Source: Ignavibacteria bacterium
GTDB taxonomy: Bacteria; Bacteroidota; Ignavibacteria; Tepidaquicellales; Tepidaquicellaceae
Direction: 5' to 3'
Assembly (NCBI GenBank): GCA_019694675.1
Contig: JAIBBK010000082.1
Coordinates: 1 to 63,716 of the forward strand
DNA length: 63,716 bases
In this document: piece after piece, positions 36,174 to 44,997 of the stretch
How positions within the stretch are numbered: position 1 is the first letter of the stretch
Layout: every line of letters begins with the position of its first letter
The notes under the pieces: generated by a model
The model's database searches: none
The model's input: the letters and a program-made list of their open reading frames with translations, nothing else
Told to the model about the DNA's origin: nothing
Position numbers and translations under genes: made by a program

Positions 36174-36728
36174 ATGGATAATTCCAAAGACAAGCACTGG
36201 AAAGTAAGAGAGTCCGAGAAGGCCTTTGCCGGAAAGTGGATTCACATAAACCTTGACGGCATTGAACTTAAGGACGGCTCACGGATACTGTTTGAAGCGA
36301 TTGAATTCCAAAGACACGGGACGGGAGTTGCAGCGGAAAGCCCCGAAGGAAAGATCATGCTTGTAAGGAATTACAGATACATAAATGACTGTGAAAGCTG
36401 GGAAGTCCCTGCCGGCACAATACCTCCGGGAATGAGCCACCGGGATTGCATAAGGGAAGAGTTGATGGAGGAAGCCGGTTGTACTGTTGAAGATGATGAC
36501 CTGGCCTACATCGGCATGTACTTTCCTTCGATCGGTTCAAGCAATCAGGAATTCCACTGCTACATTGCAAGGAATGTAAAGCAGGTGAGTTCGGATCTTG
36601 ATGCTAATGAGATCCTCGAAGCAAAGTGGTTTTCAAAGAATGAAGTGAAAGACATGATCGTAAACGGTGTGATCAAAGACGGATTCACGCTTTACCTCAT
36701 GCTGAGATTGCTTTACCTTTCATCCTGA
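36174..36728 (+). CDS. Nudix hydrolase (ADP-ribose pyrophosphatase-like)
   Basis: A 184-residue protein with the architecture of ADP-ribose/NDP-sugar pyrophosphatases (GIELKDGSRILFEAIEF, then RNYRYINDCESWEVPAGT). The Nudix box reads GTIPPGMSHRDCIREELMEEAGC: the usual first Glu (Gx5E) is Met and the Arg of REUxEE is Glu, while the metal-binding EExG core is kept. Activity may be altered. The start at 36174 follows from the terminator at 36131-36159. The 3' end overlaps the convergent membrane-protein gene by 16 bases. Confidence 0.8.
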   Translation: MDNSKDKHWKVRESEKAFAGKWIHINLDGIELKDGSRILFEAIEFQRHGTGVAAESPEGKIMLVRNYRYINDCESWEVPAGTIPPGMSHRDCIREELMEEAGCTVEDDDLAYIGMYFPSIGSSNQEFHCYIARNVKQVSSDLDANEILEAKWFSKNEVKDMIVNGVIKDGFTLYLMLRLLYLSS

Positions 36729-37153
36729 GCGCCCGGGCCGATCTTTTCAAAGTCCTCCTCCTTTGGAAACAGGAGAATCATGCCGGCAAGTGTAATGCAG
36801 GCGGCTATCGTTGCGTAGATAACATTGCCGTTCACAAGCAGGTTTGTGGAAAGGCAGAACAGTGCAAAGAAATCCATGACTGCAAACGGAACCACATGCG
36901 CATTGAAATAGACCGTCTGGAAATTGTCCATGCTTAATTTCTTCAGCATCACCCTCTTAATGAACAGTGTGAGCGGAACTGCGGCCGCCAATGCGACAAC
37001 TGACAGCAGGTTGACGGATTCAAATCCTTCCCTTTGATTATTGCCGGCTACAAGCAGTCCGAAGAAATAGATCACTATTGCCGCAACCGTTATTCCGATC
37101 CCCAGAGTCCTGATCTTCCTCACGAGGTAAATGAAGCGGACCTGAAGAACCAT
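36713..37153 (-). CDS. Small four-helix membrane protein, unknown function
   Basis: A 146-residue protein with four predicted transmembrane segments (about 14-36, 46-66, 85-105 and 110-131) and a charged C-terminal tail (KEEDFEKIGPG). No family is recognised. The ATG at 37153 (MVLQVRF) is preferred over a TTG at 37168. It is transcribed divergently from ruvB, and its 3' end overlaps the Nudix gene. Confidence 0.7.
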   Translation of the reverse strand: MVLQVRFIYLVRKIRTLGIGITVAAIVIYFFGLLVAGNNQREGFESVNLLSVVALAAAVPLTLFIKRVMLKKLSMDNFQTVYFNAHVVPFAVMDFFALFCLSTNLLVNGNVIYATIAACITLAGMILLFPKEEDFEKIGPGAQDER

Positions 37154-37199
37154 CTTCCCCTCTTTCAATGATATGTCTGATTTATATACTTAAAGAAAA

Positions 37200-37230
37200 T
37201 TGTAACTGCATGAAATTAACACTAAATTTG
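37200..37230 (+). promoter_or_regulatory. Bacteroidetes-type promoter of ruvB
   Basis: TTG (37200-37202), a 20-base spacer and TAAATTTG (37223-37230) match the -33/-7 arrangement closely. The ruvB ATG at 37236 begins only 5 bases after the -7 element, so the message would be leaderless or initiate at or next to the start codon; the start of ruvB itself may also be slightly downstream. Confidence 0.55.
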
Positions 37231-37235
37231 TAAAT

Positions 37236-38282
37236 ATGAAAAGTAAAGCCCGCATTAACGGTTCGGAACTGCTTGAGGCCGAAGTCAACAGCGAAAGTGA
37301 CTTCACTTCCCTGATCCGGCCAAAGGATTTTGATGAGTTTGTAGGGCAGGAGAAGGTCAAGAACAATCTCAAGGTTTTCATAGAAAGCTCAAAGAGGCTT
37401 GGGGAACCGCTGGACCATATACTCTTCACCGGCCCGCCCGGCCTTGGCAAGACAACACTGGCAAACATAATCGCCAATCAGACAGGTGCCGGGATCGTTA
37501 CGACATCAGGCCCGGTAATTGAGAAGCCGGGCGACCTCGCCGGAATGCTTACAAAGCTGAAGAAAGGCGAGGTGCTTTTCATAGATGAGATTCACAGGAT
37601 TCCCAAGGTAGTGGAAGAGTTTCTCTACTCTGCCATGGAAGAATACAGGCTCGACATAATGATAGACCAGGGCCCGGCTGCAAGAAGCATACCGATAAAA
37701 CTGGAGAAGTTCACGCTGGTTGGAGCAACCACAAGGCAGGGATTGCTTTCCTCGCCGATGCTTGACAGGTTCGGGATCAATTGTCATCTGGATTATTACG
37801 GCACCGATAATCTCGTAAGCATAGTGAAGAGGTCTGCAGGGATAATGAACATCGCCATAACTGATGAAGGAGCTGCAGAGATAGCAAGGCGAAGCAGGGC
37901 AACGCCGAGGATTGCAAACAGGCTTCTGAGAAGGACAAGGGACTTTGCCATAGTCAAAGGAGACGGAACGATTGACCGCGGTATTGCGGACTTTGCACTA
38001 TCGTCACTCGATGTTGATGAATTCGGGCTCGACAAGATCGACAAGAAGATCCTGGAGACCATCATTGTCAAATACTCCGGCGGCCCGGTTGGGCTTTCAA
38101 CTATAGCGGCATCAACAGGCGAAGATCCCGGGACCATTGAAGACGTTTACGAACCTTTTCTGCTTATCGAGGGTTTCATCAAACGCACGCCCAAAGGCCG
38201 CGAGGCAACTGATCTTGCATACAGGCACCTCGGCTTGAAAAAGCGAACCGGATTGCCGGGAACTGAATCTCTGTTTGACTGA
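37236..38282 (+). CDS. ruvB: Holliday junction branch-migration ATPase RuvB
   Basis: A 348-residue AAA+ motor. [20 protein letters not shown], Walker [18 protein letters not shown], Walker [10 protein letters not shown], sensor [18 protein letters not shown] and the C-terminal winged helix with [21 protein letters not shown] are present. It normally works with RuvA and RuvC, which are not in this window. The rhodanese gene starts 18 bases after it and may be co-transcribed. Confidence 0.97.
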   Translation: MKSKARINGSELLEAEVNSESDFTSLIRPKDFDEFVGQEKVKNNLKVFIESSKRLGEPLDHILFTGPPGLGKTTLANIIANQTGAGIVTTSGPVIEKPGDLAGMLTKLKKGEVLFIDEIHRIPKVVEEFLYSAMEEYRLDIMIDQGPAARSIPIKLEKFTLVGATTRQGLLSSPMLDRFGINCHLDYYGTDNLVSIVKRSAGIMNIAITDEGAAEIARRSRATPRIANRLLRRTRDFAIVKGDGTIDRGIADFALSSLDVDEFGLDKIDKKILETIIVKYSGGPVGLSTIAASTGEDPGTIEDVYEPFLLIEGFIKRTPKGREATDLAYRHLGLKKRTGLPGTESLFD

Positions 38283-38299
38283 ATCAACACACCATTAAT

Positions 38300-38827
38300 A
38301 TGAAGAAGACCATTAAGGAAGTAATAATCATACTTGTAATCAGTATAGTAGCCGGATTCACCGCAAATGCCCTTAGCCCTAAAGGCATTGGGCTTGTAGG
38401 TGATTATTCGGAACGATTTGCAATTGATTCGGCATCTTCAAAAACAGGCGACAAGCCCGCTCAGAAACAAAGGACTAAAGAGGGCTTCATAAAGCCGGTG
38501 AACATTACTGTTGAAGATGCGAAGAAGTTCTATGACGAAGGCATGCTGTTCATTGACGGCAGGGATGCAGCAGAATATTCTCAGGGCCATATCAAAGGTG
38601 CAATAAACATCCCTTACAAGGAATTCATGGCGCTTACCCCTGAGCAGAAGGCGGAAAGAATGAAGGATATTCCAAAGGACAGGAAGATCGTTTCTTACTG
38701 CGGTGGCGGCGACTGCGAGATCAGCATTGACAATGCATATGAATTTGCAAGAATAGGATATGAAGACGTCGGCATTTATCTAGGCGGCCTCCTTGAGTGG
38801 AAAGCAAAAGGTTATCCAACTAACTGA
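38300..38827 (+). CDS. Membrane-anchored rhodanese-domain protein
   Basis: A 175-residue protein with an N-terminal membrane segment (IIILVISIVAGFTANAL) and a rhodanese domain (about 70-172). The domain contains FIDGRDAAEYSQGHIKGAINIPY and the catalytic-loop Cys in SYCGGGDCEIS. The domain should face the periplasm and may move sulfur or handle persulfides. It begins a tight cassette with a MauE-like membrane protein and a DUF1573 protein (2-base gap, then overlap). Confidence 0.85.
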   Translation: MKKTIKEVIIILVISIVAGFTANALSPKGIGLVGDYSERFAIDSASSKTGDKPAQKQRTKEGFIKPVNITVEDAKKFYDEGMLFIDGRDAAEYSQGHIKGAINIPYKEFMALTPEQKAERMKDIPKDRKIVSYCGGGDCEISIDNAYEFARIGYEDVGIYLGGLLEWKAKGYPTN

Positions 38828-38829
38828 TC

Positions 38830-39300
38830 ATGAAGAATTTCATTTCCGGAAGGTTTTTTCAGATAGCTCTCAGACTGATCGTGGGCGGGTTGTTCCTGTA
38901 CGCGTCTCTCGGCAAACTGTTCAACCAGGAAGCTTTTGCAAGAGCCATATACAATTACAAATTTCTTCCTGACGCTTTCATCAACATTCTCGCAATTGTC
39001 CTCCCGTATGTAGAGTTTTTCTCGGCCGTGTTCCTGATATTCGGAATATTCAGGAAAGGCAGTTCATTTCTGATCGGCGTCATGCTGATCGTTTTTATCA
39101 TCGCGCTTTCAAGAGCTTACGCGCTCGGGCTCGACATTTCCTGCGGCTGTTTTTCTCTTGAAACAGTAAGCGAAAAGAGTGATATTTTGTCAAGAATAAT
39201 ACAAGACATCCTGCTTCTCGCAGGCTGTGCATTGATCTACTTCAACCCCGGAAGAAAGAAGGATTTTTCAGAAAATAATATAACCAAGGAGAATCAGTAA
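38830..39300 (+). CDS. MauE/DoxX-family membrane protein
   Basis: A 156-residue protein with four transmembrane segments; the first contains RLIVGGLFLYASLGKLF, typical of DoxX/MauE, and a Cys-containing segment GLDISCGCFS follows the third. MauE-like proteins help mature or supply electrons to periplasmic redox proteins. It is 2 bases after the rhodanese gene and its stop overlaps the DUF1573 start (TAATG), so the three products are probably made together. Confidence 0.8.
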   Translation: MKNFISGRFFQIALRLIVGGLFLYASLGKLFNQEAFARAIYNYKFLPDAFINILAIVLPYVEFFSAVFLIFGIFRKGSSFLIGVMLIVFIIALSRAYALGLDISCGCFSLETVSEKSDILSRIIQDILLLAGCALIYFNPGRKKDFSENNITKENQ

Positions 39301-39746
39301 TGAGCAACTTCGTTCAGTCAAAAGTCGCAAAATCAATTTACTTCGTGTTTGGACTTGCGGTCATTGCGGGCGTAATGTTCCTCCTGATGAACAACTCCAG
39401 AATCTCAGCTTCGGGCAGTTCTTCAAAACTGCTCTTTGAAGAAGAATATCATGATTTTGGAAAGGTTCCTCAGGGTCCTCAGCTCGAGTATTCGTTCAAA
39501 TTCTCAAACAAGGGCAAGTCACCTTTGATCATTGAGAGGGTTCAGACCTCGTGCGGTTGCACAGGAGCAACAACCGGCGGTAAGAATGAATATTCCAAGG
39601 GTGAGTCAGGCGAGATCAAGATTTCATTTAACACTCAGGGAAGACAGGGCAGGCAGGACAAGCAGATCATAGTTTTCTCAAATGATCCGGACAGCCCGCA
39701 GAAGACTCTGAAGATCACATGCGACATTGATCCAAACATGCAGTAA
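39300..39746 (+). CDS. DUF1573-domain membrane-anchored protein
   Basis: A 148-residue protein with an N-terminal membrane segment (YFVFGLAVIAGVMFLLM) and a DUF1573 domain: EYHDFGKVPQGPQLEYSFKF, RVQTSCGCTGATT and ISFNTQGRQGRQDKQIIVFSND, with the paired Cys motif CGC. DUF1573 proteins are Ig-like and common in Bacteroidota; function is unknown. The ATG overlaps the preceding stop codon. A terminator follows. Confidence 0.85.
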   Translation: MSNFVQSKVAKSIYFVFGLAVIAGVMFLLMNNSRISASGSSSKLLFEEEYHDFGKVPQGPQLEYSFKFSNKGKSPLIIERVQTSCGCTGATTGGKNEYSKGESGEIKISFNTQGRQGRQDKQIIVFSNDPDSPQKTLKITCDIDPNMQ

Positions 39747-39769
39747 TTTGTTTGTTGTCTGAAATTGTG

Positions 39770-39805
39770 AGTAGGGATCAGAAATCAGGTCCCTACTTTT
39801 TTTTT
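39770..39805 (+). terminator. Terminator of the ruvB/rhodanese unit
   Basis: An 8-bp perfect stem (AGTAGGGA / TCCCTACT), 12-nt loop and a run of T8 or longer. It closes the unit that begins at ruvB or at the rhodanese gene. Confidence 0.88.
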
Positions 39806-39828
39806 ACAAACTTTTTAATGAATCAGTG

Positions 39829-42057
39829 ATGAAAAGAACAATACTAACTGTCTTCCTGCTTTGCACAGGTATTTTGTTTGCACAGGACAGGCCTGTTGAG
39901 TTGTTCAGTTACAACAGCGCCAAAACGGCTTCAGCCGCGGCAGAATTGTCTGATCAGGTAACCGGTGCGAAGATACTGGAGCTTGACAGGCAGGTATATG
40001 ACAGACTTTTTGAGGATAGGACTTACAGGATCAGCCTCCTCATTCCGGTTTCGGAAACAGAAAAGATCCCCGTATTGCTTGAAAGATTTGACGTTCTCGC
40101 TCCTGATGCAAAGATCGTTGCAAGAGGCGCAGACGGTGAGAAGGAAGTTGACCTGAGAAATGTAGTGCTTTCGTACAAGGGCAACATTCCCGGGGCTGAC
40201 AATTCGGTTGTTTCAATCTCGCTTTATAACGGCAAAGTTGTAGGAATGATGAAGTCGAGCAATGACTCCTATGTGCTTGGCGAGCTTAATGACAGAAGCG
40301 GCAACGGAACAGGAGAGTATGTGCTGTATCAGGAAAGCATGCTGAAGTCAAGAAGAGGCTTCAAATGCGGATCCGAACAGTTCGGTGTTCCGGATGATGT
40401 CCTTAAGATGATGCAAAAACTTGATGAAGACAACAAAGATGCATCGGACATACTCAGGGTGGCAAAAGTTGCACTGGACGTTGACTTCTATACCTACGGT
40501 GTTTACGGAAATTCTGTGGCGAACGCCACAGCATACACTCTTGCGCTAATGTCTGCAACTTCCGCCGTGTATGTGAAAGACATGAACATCAGGCTGACTG
40601 TGGGCTATCTGCGAGTGTGGACAACTCAGGACCCGTACACTTCCACAGACGGAAGCACGCTGTTGAATCAGTTCAGGGCAGAGTGGATAAATACACAGGG
40701 GTCGGTTGACAGAGTGATCGCACATCTTGTCAGCAGAAGGAACAATCTTAATGTTGCGGGAATTGCTTATCTGAACGTTCTCTGCAACACAAGTTTCGGT
40801 TACGGTCTGAGCGCTACGCTGAACGGCACGATCAATCAGCTTCCCGCATACTCGTATGACGTGGTTGTGATCGCTCACGAGATGGGACACAATTTCGGAT
40901 CTCCGCATACTCACAACTGTTCATGGGCCGGTGGCCCCATTGACACCTGCGTTGAGGTCGAAGGCGGATGTTACTCCGGCCCGACTCATCCGACTGCAGG
41001 AACGATCATGAGCTACTGCGACATAGTACCGGGCGGAAGCGTGATAATGGACTTCGGTGATCAGCCGGGTGCACTGATCCGGAACTCCGCGGAAGCGGCA
41101 TTTTGTCTTACGGATTCTGAAAGGCCGATCTTCACTGCCTATCCCAACGGCGGCGAGACATTCAGGACCCTTACGACGGCAAGAATATACTGGGGCACTT
41201 CTATAAGCGGGGGAAATGTGAACCTTGAATATTCATCGAACAACGGGGCAACATGGAACGTCATTCAGAACAATCTGCCGGCACAGCAGAGAGAGTTCGC
41301 ATGGACTATTCCCTACATCGGATTCACGGATCAGGCAAGGGTCAGAGTTCTTAACTCGGCAAACCCTGCTCAGGGAGATACTAGCGATGCGGCCTTCAGG
41401 ATCGTTCTCACATATGTTCCTTACACTGTTGTTTCACCGCCTACACTTTCGAGCATACAGACATCTTCCGGCAATGCAAACACAGAGAAATTCACATGGA
41501 ACCGGGCAGGAAGCCATCCGTCCCTCAGATACAAGATGAAGATCAGAAAGATAGGCACAACTCTCGATTACATTTTCACAAGCGACAATAACGGAGCGGA
41601 TTCGGTTCTCAGCATCCGCAACAGTCTTCTTGATTCGCTTGCAAATACAATGGGAACTACGGGAGACTCTGTCAGATGTTCCTGGAGGGCATGGGCTTAC
41701 AACGGGTATGACTCCACGCAGTCATCAAATGCAAATATTCTAACTCTTAAGAGGACCAATGTCGGCATCAGCCAGATCTCATCAGTGATCCCGGAGAAGT
41801 TCGGTCTTGGATACAACTATCCGAATCCGTTCAATCCTTCAACCATAATCACTTTTGATGTGGCAAAGACTCAGAGAGTGAAGATCGCGGTTTATGATAT
41901 GATCGGCAGGGAGATTGAGGTAATTGCAAATGATGTAATGAATCCGGGAAGTTACAGAGCAACATTCAGCGGGGCATCATTCCCGAGCGGAGTGTATTAT
42001 TACAGACTCATAACAGAAGGGTTCACAGATACAAGGAAAATGCTTCTTGTAAAGTAA
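39829..42057 (+). CDS. Secreted metzincin (M12/reprolysin-like) zinc protease with T9SS sorting domain
   Basis: A 742-residue exported protease. A signal peptide (TILTVFLLCTGILFAQD) precedes a propeptide-like region (about 20-200). The catalytic domain (about 205-430) holds the zinc motif HEMGHNFGSPHTH (HExxHxxGxxH) and a Met-turn TIMSYC. An Ig-like region (about 440-520, YPNGGETF...VNLEYSSNNGATW), a second beta-rich region and a C-terminal T9SS domain (NYPNPFNPSTIITF and GVYYYRLITEGF) follow. It probably degrades extracellular proteins. The ATG at 39829 is preferred over GTG 39826. Confidence 0.88.
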   Translation: MKRTILTVFLLCTGILFAQDRPVELFSYNSAKTASAAAELSDQVTGAKILELDRQVYDRLFEDRTYRISLLIPVSETEKIPVLLERFDVLAPDAKIVARGADGEKEVDLRNVVLSYKGNIPGADNSVVSISLYNGKVVGMMKSSNDSYVLGELNDRSGNGTGEYVLYQESMLKSRRGFKCGSEQFGVPDDVLKMMQKLDEDNKDASDILRVAKVALDVDFYTYGVYGNSVANATAYTLALMSATSAVYVKDMNIRLTVGYLRVWTTQDPYTSTDGSTLLNQFRAEWINTQGSVDRVIAHLVSRRNNLNVAGIAYLNVLCNTSFGYGLSATLNGTINQLPAYSYDVVVIAHEMGHNFGSPHTHNCSWAGGPIDTCVEVEGGCYSGPTHPTAGTIMSYCDIVPGGSVIMDFGDQPGALIRNSAEAAFCLTDSERPIFTAYPNGGETFRTLTTARIYWGTSISGGNVNLEYSSNNGATWNVIQNNLPAQQREFAWTIPYIGFTDQARVRVLNSANPAQGDTSDAAFRIVLTYVPYTVVSPPTLSSIQTSSGNANTEKFTWNRAGSHPSLRYKMKIRKIGTTLDYIFTSDNNGADSVLSIRNSLLDSLANTMGTTGDSVRCSWRAWAYNGYDSTQSSNANILTLKRTNVGISQISSVIPEKFGLGYNYPNPFNPSTIITFDVAKTQRVKIAVYDMIGREIEVIANDVMNPGSYRATFSGASFPSGVYYYRLITEGFTDTRKMLLVK

Positions 42058-42069
42058 GTCTGAATATAC

Positions 42070-42105
42070 GAAGCCGGCCAGTGGATAAATACACGTGCCG
42101 GCTTC
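42070..42105 (+). terminator. Hairpin after the metalloprotease gene
   Basis: A perfect 9-bp stem (GAAGCCGGC / GCCGGCTTC) with an 18-nt loop follows the stop by 12 bases. The tail AGTTCTCTTTG is only weakly T-rich, so termination efficiency is unclear. Confidence 0.55.
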
Positions 42106-42120
42106 AGTTCTCTTTGAGTG

Positions 42121-42151
42121 TTTATAATCCGGATGCAAGTTGCTATTTTTG
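42121..42151 (+). promoter_or_regulatory. Bacteroidetes-type promoter of the lipoprotein gene
   Basis: TATTTTTG (42144-42151) fits TAnnTTTG, and TTTA (42121-42124) lies 19 bases upstream. Transcription would start near 42158, so start codons upstream of that (TTG 42140 or 42149) are excluded and the GTG at 42170 remains. Confidence 0.55.
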
Positions 42152-42169
42152 AAAAAAAATAAAATCAAC

Positions 42170-42622
42170 GTGAATATATTCAGAAGAACGCTGCAAGTCT
42201 TTGCCCTGCTGGCACTTTCTCTCTTTTTCGCGTCCTGTTGCGGGGATAACGGCAGGCCTGACCTGCGGCTGATCTCTCAGTCTTTCCCGGCATCGGCAGA
42301 TGTGAATCAGAATTTCACACTGACATTCACCGTAGCAAACAACTCAACGACGGATTGCCCGGCTGATAGGTCAACACAAACACAGGTCAATCTGAAGATG
42401 GTAAGAAGAGGAGCAACAGACCCGCAGGTGAACAATTTCGAGAACATGAACGCTCTTGACGATAATCAGTCGCAGACATTCACATTCAATGTGGTGATCG
42501 GCCCCGGCGGCAACGGCGGTCCGGGCACTTACGATCTGACGTTCACCATAGACCCGTACAACAACTCAAATGATGCCGTTAAGGATAACAATGTTTACAC
42601 AAGCGTTGTGATAATAAACTGA
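42170..42622 (+). CDS. CARDB-like exported lipoprotein
   Basis: A 150-residue protein with an N-terminal hydrophobic segment ending in a near-canonical lipobox (LFFASCC), so Cys is probably lipidated. The mature part is a CARDB/Ig-like domain: PDLRLISQSFPASADVNQNFTLTFTVANNS and TYDLTFTIDPYNNSNDAVKDNN, a repeat-type beta fold common in secreted cell-surface proteins. The start is set at GTG 42170 by the promoter position. It is followed 105 bases later by the PorZ-like gene. Confidence 0.7.
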   Translation: MNIFRRTLQVFALLALSLFFASCCGDNGRPDLRLISQSFPASADVNQNFTLTFTVANNSTTDCPADRSTQTQVNLKMVRRGATDPQVNNFENMNALDDNQSQTFTFNVVIGPGGNGGPGTYDLTFTIDPYNNSNDAVKDNNVYTSVVIIN

Positions 42623-42727
42623 ACAGGATTATCATTGCCTTCTGAAAAAAGTATGTCATATTTCCAAATTCACTTCATGCCATAGCTTCTGCGTACGTCT
42701 TTTTGAACAAGCAAAACTTCTGACAAA

Positions 42728-44995
42728 ATGATCACGAGATTCATCCCGGCTCTGCTTATGCTTTTGGTTACAGTCGCCGGCTATTCGCAGGAAGCACAGT
42801 GGATAAACTACACCGACCTGAAGAGCGTAACATCAATTGCTTATGACTCGGCGGGCAACCGGACTTACTGCGCATCAAAAGGAGGGCTGTTTGTTGTTGA
42901 CAACAGTCAATCCGGTACAGTAGTGAAGAAGTACACAAATCTTGACGGCTTGATAAACATCAGTCTCACTTCACTTGCAATTGACAAGAACAGAAGGCTT
43001 TGGATCGGAGCGTCAGACGGATCGATTTCCATCCTTGATCTTGGTTCATCATCGTGGAAGTACATATTCGACATCAAGAACTCCACCGAATCAAACAAGA
43101 TCATAAATTTCCTTTACCCTGTCGGAAACTTCATGTTTATCGCCACCGGCTACGGGATACACAAAGTTTCCGTAAGCAACCTTACATTCATTGACGCACC
43201 GTATTATAAACTGGGCAGCTTTCCTGTAAACACCACCGTTTACTCACTTGCATCCAGCGGAAATCTGCTCTATGCGGCCACTAAGTCGGGCGTCGCATGG
43301 GGCAATTATGTAAATTCCAATCTCAACAATCCCGCTTCATGGTCAAACTATAATGCTGCACCGCTCAATGCCGAAGTGAGGACCGTGGAAACATCGGGCC
43401 AACTTGTGTTTGCCGGATCTGACGGCGGGTTCAGCTACTTCAACGGAACAAGCTGGGCCCCGTATCCGAACAGCAACGTTTCATCACGACCCACTAAGGA
43501 CGTTCAGCTGATGAATGACAGGATCTTCTTCATTGGCGGAAGCAATCTTCTCGTTGCTCCTCTGTCTGATCTTCCTAATGTATCCGAGTACCTCGACCCC
43601 GCCAGCTATTCAGTGCTTGCAAGGGACAGCCGGAACGACTGGATAATTTCGGGTTACACGGATAACGGGATAAGGATAAACGGCAATTCTGATTTCATTT
43701 TCCCCAACAGCCCTTACACTAACATCTTCAGTCAGGTAACACTCGATGACAACGGTAGTATCTGGGCGGCAGGAGGTTTGCCGACGAACGGATTCTATAG
43801 GTTTGACGGATCAAAATGGGAGAATTACAACCTGAGTACGCATCCCGAGATAGGAAATTCAAACTGGTTTCAGAAAATAGTTTACGGCAACGGAACAGTG
43901 TGGGCTCTCGGATTCGGCGGCGGCCCGACAATGATCAGGGGAAACGAGATCATGAACTTCAATCCGTCCAACTCGATCTTGCCCGGCATATCAAACGATC
44001 CGAACTTTTGCGCTTCATACGGAGGAGCTTACGACCTGAACGGTGCATTTTGGGTAACATTCTTCGGCACAAACTCCGGAAGTTCCATGTATGCTTATTA
44101 CGGAGATCAGTGGATCAGATTCCTGAATCCTTCAACCATAGCGGCTTCTACACTGTCGCAGGTGGCAGTTGATTCATACAATACAAAGTGGGTCGTTACA
44201 GCGGGGTCGCGTTCCGGTGTTTATTTCTTCAACGAGAACGGATCAATTGAGAATCCGGCGGACGACATTTACGGCTTTTACGACATTGCCGAGTTCGGAT
44301 CTGAGATCACCAACATCACGTACCTGATCGTGGAGAAGAACAATGAGGTTTGGATCACTACCAATAACGGAGTGTTCATTATTGCAAATCCTTTAGGAGC
44401 AATTCAGAATCCTTCAGCTCCTCCGAGACCTCAGAAGCTTGGGATCATTTCCGGAAATCTCCGGGTTCCTTTCACAGAGAACTGCGTGACGATCGCCAAT
44501 GACATTCTCAATGACAAGTGGATTGGAACGGAAACGAACGGCGTGTTTCACCTTTCATCAGACGGCGCAACTCTCATTCAGCAACTCAACGCATCGCAGA
44601 CTCCGCTTCTGGCAAACAAGGTAAATACGATAGCCATCAGTTCCAAGAACGGCAGGGCATACTTCGGAACGCAAAACGGACTCTCATCTTACAAGACCGA
44701 TGCTGTTGAACCGGTTAACGACTTTGACAAGATCATTGTATCGCCTAATCCTTATGTGATCCCTTCATCAGTTGACCTTAAGATTGACGGGCTCGTGGAG
44801 AATTCAAGCATCAAGATAATGTCAGTCAGCGGAAGCATTTTCACAGAGTTTGAATCGCCCGGCGGAAGGATCGCATCATGGAACGGACAGAACAGCAACG
44901 GCGATCTTGCACCTTCGGGAGTTTACATCATAGTCGCGTTCAACAGCGACGGCAGCAAAGTGGGCAAAGGAAAAGTTGCCATAGTGAGGAAATAG
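42728..44995 (+). CDS. PorZ-like beta-propeller protein with T9SS-type C-terminal domain
   Basis: A 755-residue exported protein (signal peptide about residues 1-19). It is full of short repeats typical of two seven-bladed propellers of the two-component-regulator/PorZ type (for example RRLWIGASDGSISILDLG, GNLLYAATKSGVAWG, NEVWITTNNGVFIIANP, RAYFGTQNGLSSY). The C-terminal part (VSPNPYVIP...GVYIIVAFNSDG) resembles a T9SS sorting domain. PorZ is a surface component of the attachment complex of T9SS that helps transfer anionic LPS to cargo. The length (PorZ about 776) and architecture fit, but it is not next to other T9SS genes here. It overlaps hisA by no bases (2-base gap). Confidence 0.75.
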   Translation: MITRFIPALLMLLVTVAGYSQEAQWINYTDLKSVTSIAYDSAGNRTYCASKGGLFVVDNSQSGTVVKKYTNLDGLINISLTSLAIDKNRRLWIGASDGSISILDLGSSSWKYIFDIKNSTESNKIINFLYPVGNFMFIATGYGIHKVSVSNLTFIDAPYYKLGSFPVNTTVYSLASSGNLLYAATKSGVAWGNYVNSNLNNPASWSNYNAAPLNAEVRTVETSGQLVFAGSDGGFSYFNGTSWAPYPNSNVSSRPTKDVQLMNDRIFFIGGSNLLVAPLSDLPNVSEYLDPASYSVLARDSRNDWIISGYTDNGIRINGNSDFIFPNSPYTNIFSQVTLDDNGSIWAAGGLPTNGFYRFDGSKWENYNLSTHPEIGNSNWFQKIVYGNGTVWALGFGGGPTMIRGNEIMNFNPSNSILPGISNDPNFCASYGGAYDLNGAFWVTFFGTNSGSSMYAYYGDQWIRFLNPSTIAASTLSQVAVDSYNTKWVVTAGSRSGVYFFNENGSIENPADDIYGFYDIAEFGSEITNITYLIVEKNNEVWITTNNGVFIIANPLGAIQNPSAPPRPQKLGIISGNLRVPFTENCVTIANDILNDKWIGTETNGVFHLSSDGATLIQQLNASQTPLLANKVNTIAISSKNGRAYFGTQNGLSSYKTDAVEPVNDFDKIIVSPNPYVIPSSVDLKIDGLVENSSIKIMSVSGSIFTEFESPGGRIASWNGQNSNGDLAPSGVYIIVAFNSDGSKVGKGKVAIVRK

Positions 44996-44997
44996 CC

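Noticed and set aside
44878..44997. Upstream extension of the HisA frame
   Set aside because: It lies inside the PorZ-like gene in another frame and encodes an Arg/Gln-rich stretch; HisA proteins begin at MLVIPVID.
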